From NCBI GenBank assembly GCA_963738375.1, contig CAVTWL010000005.1, positions 620,001 to 684,000 of the forward strand: 64,000 nucleotides of DNA, in the 5' to 3' direction. The stretch is from Bog-159 sp963738375. GTDB lineage: Bacteria; Acidobacteriota; Terriglobia; Bryobacterales; Bryobacteraceae. A program made the translations under genes and the position numbers. The notes below the pieces were generated by a model. The model did no database searches, was not told the origin of the DNA, and saw nothing but the letters and a program-made list of their open reading frames with translations. Every line of letters starts with the position of its first letter. The first letter of the stretch is position 1. Of this stretch, positions 63,049 to 64,000 are shown piece by piece.

Positions 63049-64000
63049 CAAAGGGCCATTTCGTGCAGCGTTTGGAAAGCTTTCCATAAGATGCGCGGAT
63101 CGTATTGGCCTTTGTAGACAGGTGGCGGCTCGCGATCCAACCCAAACAAGCCGTAGACGGCTGTGGCTGCGCCGCGGATGGAGTATTCCACGGTAAAGAC
63201 GACGTCGCCCGGCAGTTCGCAAAACTGGCCGATGAACGCCAGATTTGCGGTTCCCGATGGAACTACTTGCGGACGATCGCCTTTTTCCCGCGTTAAGAAC
63301 TGGCTGGTAATAAATGGCATCATGCAGGGTATGCAGATCGACGTGTTGAGGATCTGTGCTGCCTCCCGCTCTATATGCAAATGGCCCAGAATCTCCGTCA
63401 GGATTTCGCGGCCGGTGCACGACGACATCGGCTTCTTCACAAAGTCGCCCGGCTCGTCGACACGCAAGCCGTATCCCCAGAAGACTTCGACATCTTCCGG
63501 CTGTCCCATGAAGTGCGGTTGGTGGGGCAATACGATCGAGGCGAGCCAGGCCGAATCCGCGAAGGTGATCAACCCGCCCTCGCCGGGTATGTTGCCGGTG
63601 AAATCGCGGAGCAGGAGGAAGAAACTGGGGTCGTGCAGTGTTGCCGTAAAGGAAATCCACTTGGACTGATCGACCCGGCCACTGAACGTGCGGGGGCGCC
63701 CGAATTCAGGATGGCAGGCGGCAATCTTTTCCCACAGCGTCCATGCGCCCCCCACGCTCTTGCCGTTGAGAATGGGAACCGAGTCCATGGAGCCGAAGCT
63801 GGAGGCCTCCGTCATGGAACCTAGAGTGACGATCACATAGTCGTCGCGGCCCACTTCAATCTCATGGGAGTCCCCCGTGCGCCGGTAACAGATGCGGTCG
63901 ACTCGCTTCTTGCCGCTCTCTTCCCGCATAGCCAGATCGGTTACGCAAGCATTCAACTCGAATTGAACCTGGTGCTGCTCCAGCCATTTCCGCAGCGGGC
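63048..64000 (-). CDS. Oleate hydratase (5' part outside window)
   Basis: C-terminal 317 residues of a myosin-cross-reactive-antigen family flavoenzyme. Visible blocks: VIVTLGSMTEASSFGSMDS, VDQSKWISFTATLHDP, WGYGLRVDEPGDFVKKPM, FIGQFCELPGDVVFTVEYS and TAVYGLFGLDREPP. These enzymes add water to the cis-9 double bond of oleic acid, making 10-hydroxystearate, and use FAD structurally. The frame is open to base 64000; the FAD-binding N-terminus lies beyond the window. Membrane-associated in known cases. Confidence 0.93.
   Translation of the reverse strand, partial: PLRKWLEQHQVQFELNACVTDLAMREESGKKRVDRICYRRTGDSHEIEVGRDDYVIVTLGSMTEASSFGSMDSVPILNGKSVGGAWTLWEKIAACHPEFGRPRTFSGRVDQSKWISFTATLHDPSFFLLLRDFTGNIPGEGGLITFADSAWLASIVLPHQPHFMGQPEDVEVFWGYGLRVDEPGDFVKKPMSSCTGREILTEILGHLHIEREAAQILNTSICIPCMMPFITSQFLTREKGDRPQVVPSGTANLAFIGQFCELPGDVVFTVEYSIRGAATAVYGLFGLDREPPPVYKGQYDPRILWKAFQTLHEMAL

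Noticed and set aside
62647..63660. 337-residue version of the small membrane protein
   Set aside because: The N-terminal 204 residues are antisense-like, Arg/His-rich and overlap the oleate hydratase gene; the coupled ATG at 63048 fits.

Overview
The window reads as chromosomal DNA of a high-GC Acidobacteriota bacterium, most like the Solibacter/Bryobacter group. This is inferred from gene content: two PadR plus large MacB/FtsX-type permease pairs (the acidobacterial ADOP family), Tat-exported Gfo/Idh/MocA oxidoreductases, a DUF2961/GH172 enzyme, a SpoIVB-type S55 peptidase, TPR-CHAT proteins and OmcA/MtrC multiheme cytochromes. No ribosomal RNA or complete mobile element was seen. Two tRNA genes are present: an initiator tRNA-Met and tRNA-Arg(ACG).

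Layout. 1-2.2 kb: end of an ABC exporter. 2.3-6.1 kb: an operon coding for an exported TPR-CHAT protease, an ECF sigma factor and an anti-sigma-like membrane protein. 6.5-11 kb: FAD dehydrogenase, a decayed nucleotidyltransferase/antitoxin pair, metK and a MarR-GNAT fusion. 11.3-15.3 kb: scpA-scpB-rluB-CoA-binding operon, two conserved hypotheticals and tRNA-fMet. 15.4-20.3 kb: S55 peptidase, a frameshifted beta-propeller protein and a DUF3617-TPR protein. 20.3-26.4 kb: two tandem PadR-ADOP modules with palindromic operators. 26.4-35 kb: Gfo/Idh/MocA pair, class A beta-lactamase, TetR/SRPBCC/GIY-YIG group, NarL-type two-component system and GH172. 35-38.7 kb: XRE-NfeD-flotillin-PspA membrane-stress operon riddled with small indels. 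39.1-41.3 kb: metallo-beta-lactamase-fold protein and M19 dipeptidase, artificially joined by a G-run frameshift.

41.3-50 kb is the electron-transfer region: a heptaheme cytochrome with a TPR protein and, further on, a compact operon of an OmcA/MtrC-type decaheme cytochrome, an MtrA/DmsE-type decaheme cytochrome and a beta-barrel in MtrB position. Together these predict a porin-cytochrome conduit carrying electrons across the outer membrane.

50.3-62.6 kb looks like a stress-survival island: small His/Ala-rich helical proteins, DUF2934, a P3A-type cation ATPase, a Pro/Gln-rich secreted protein, a YflT-like protein, CsbD, a DnaK, a zinc alcohol dehydrogenase, a VIT/CCC1 transporter, a diadenylate cyclase-like protein fused to a YbbR domain, and a baeRF protein. 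The cyclase-like protein has Asn in place of the catalytic Asp of its DGA motif. The window ends inside an oleate hydratase gene.

The strongest leads are the MtrCAB-like conduit, the altered DAC-YbbR fusion, the CHAT/sigma/anti-sigma operon, and the concentration of frameshifts in the NfeD-flotillin-PspA operon. The frameshifts may be assembly errors, because two others lie in C8 and G7 runs.
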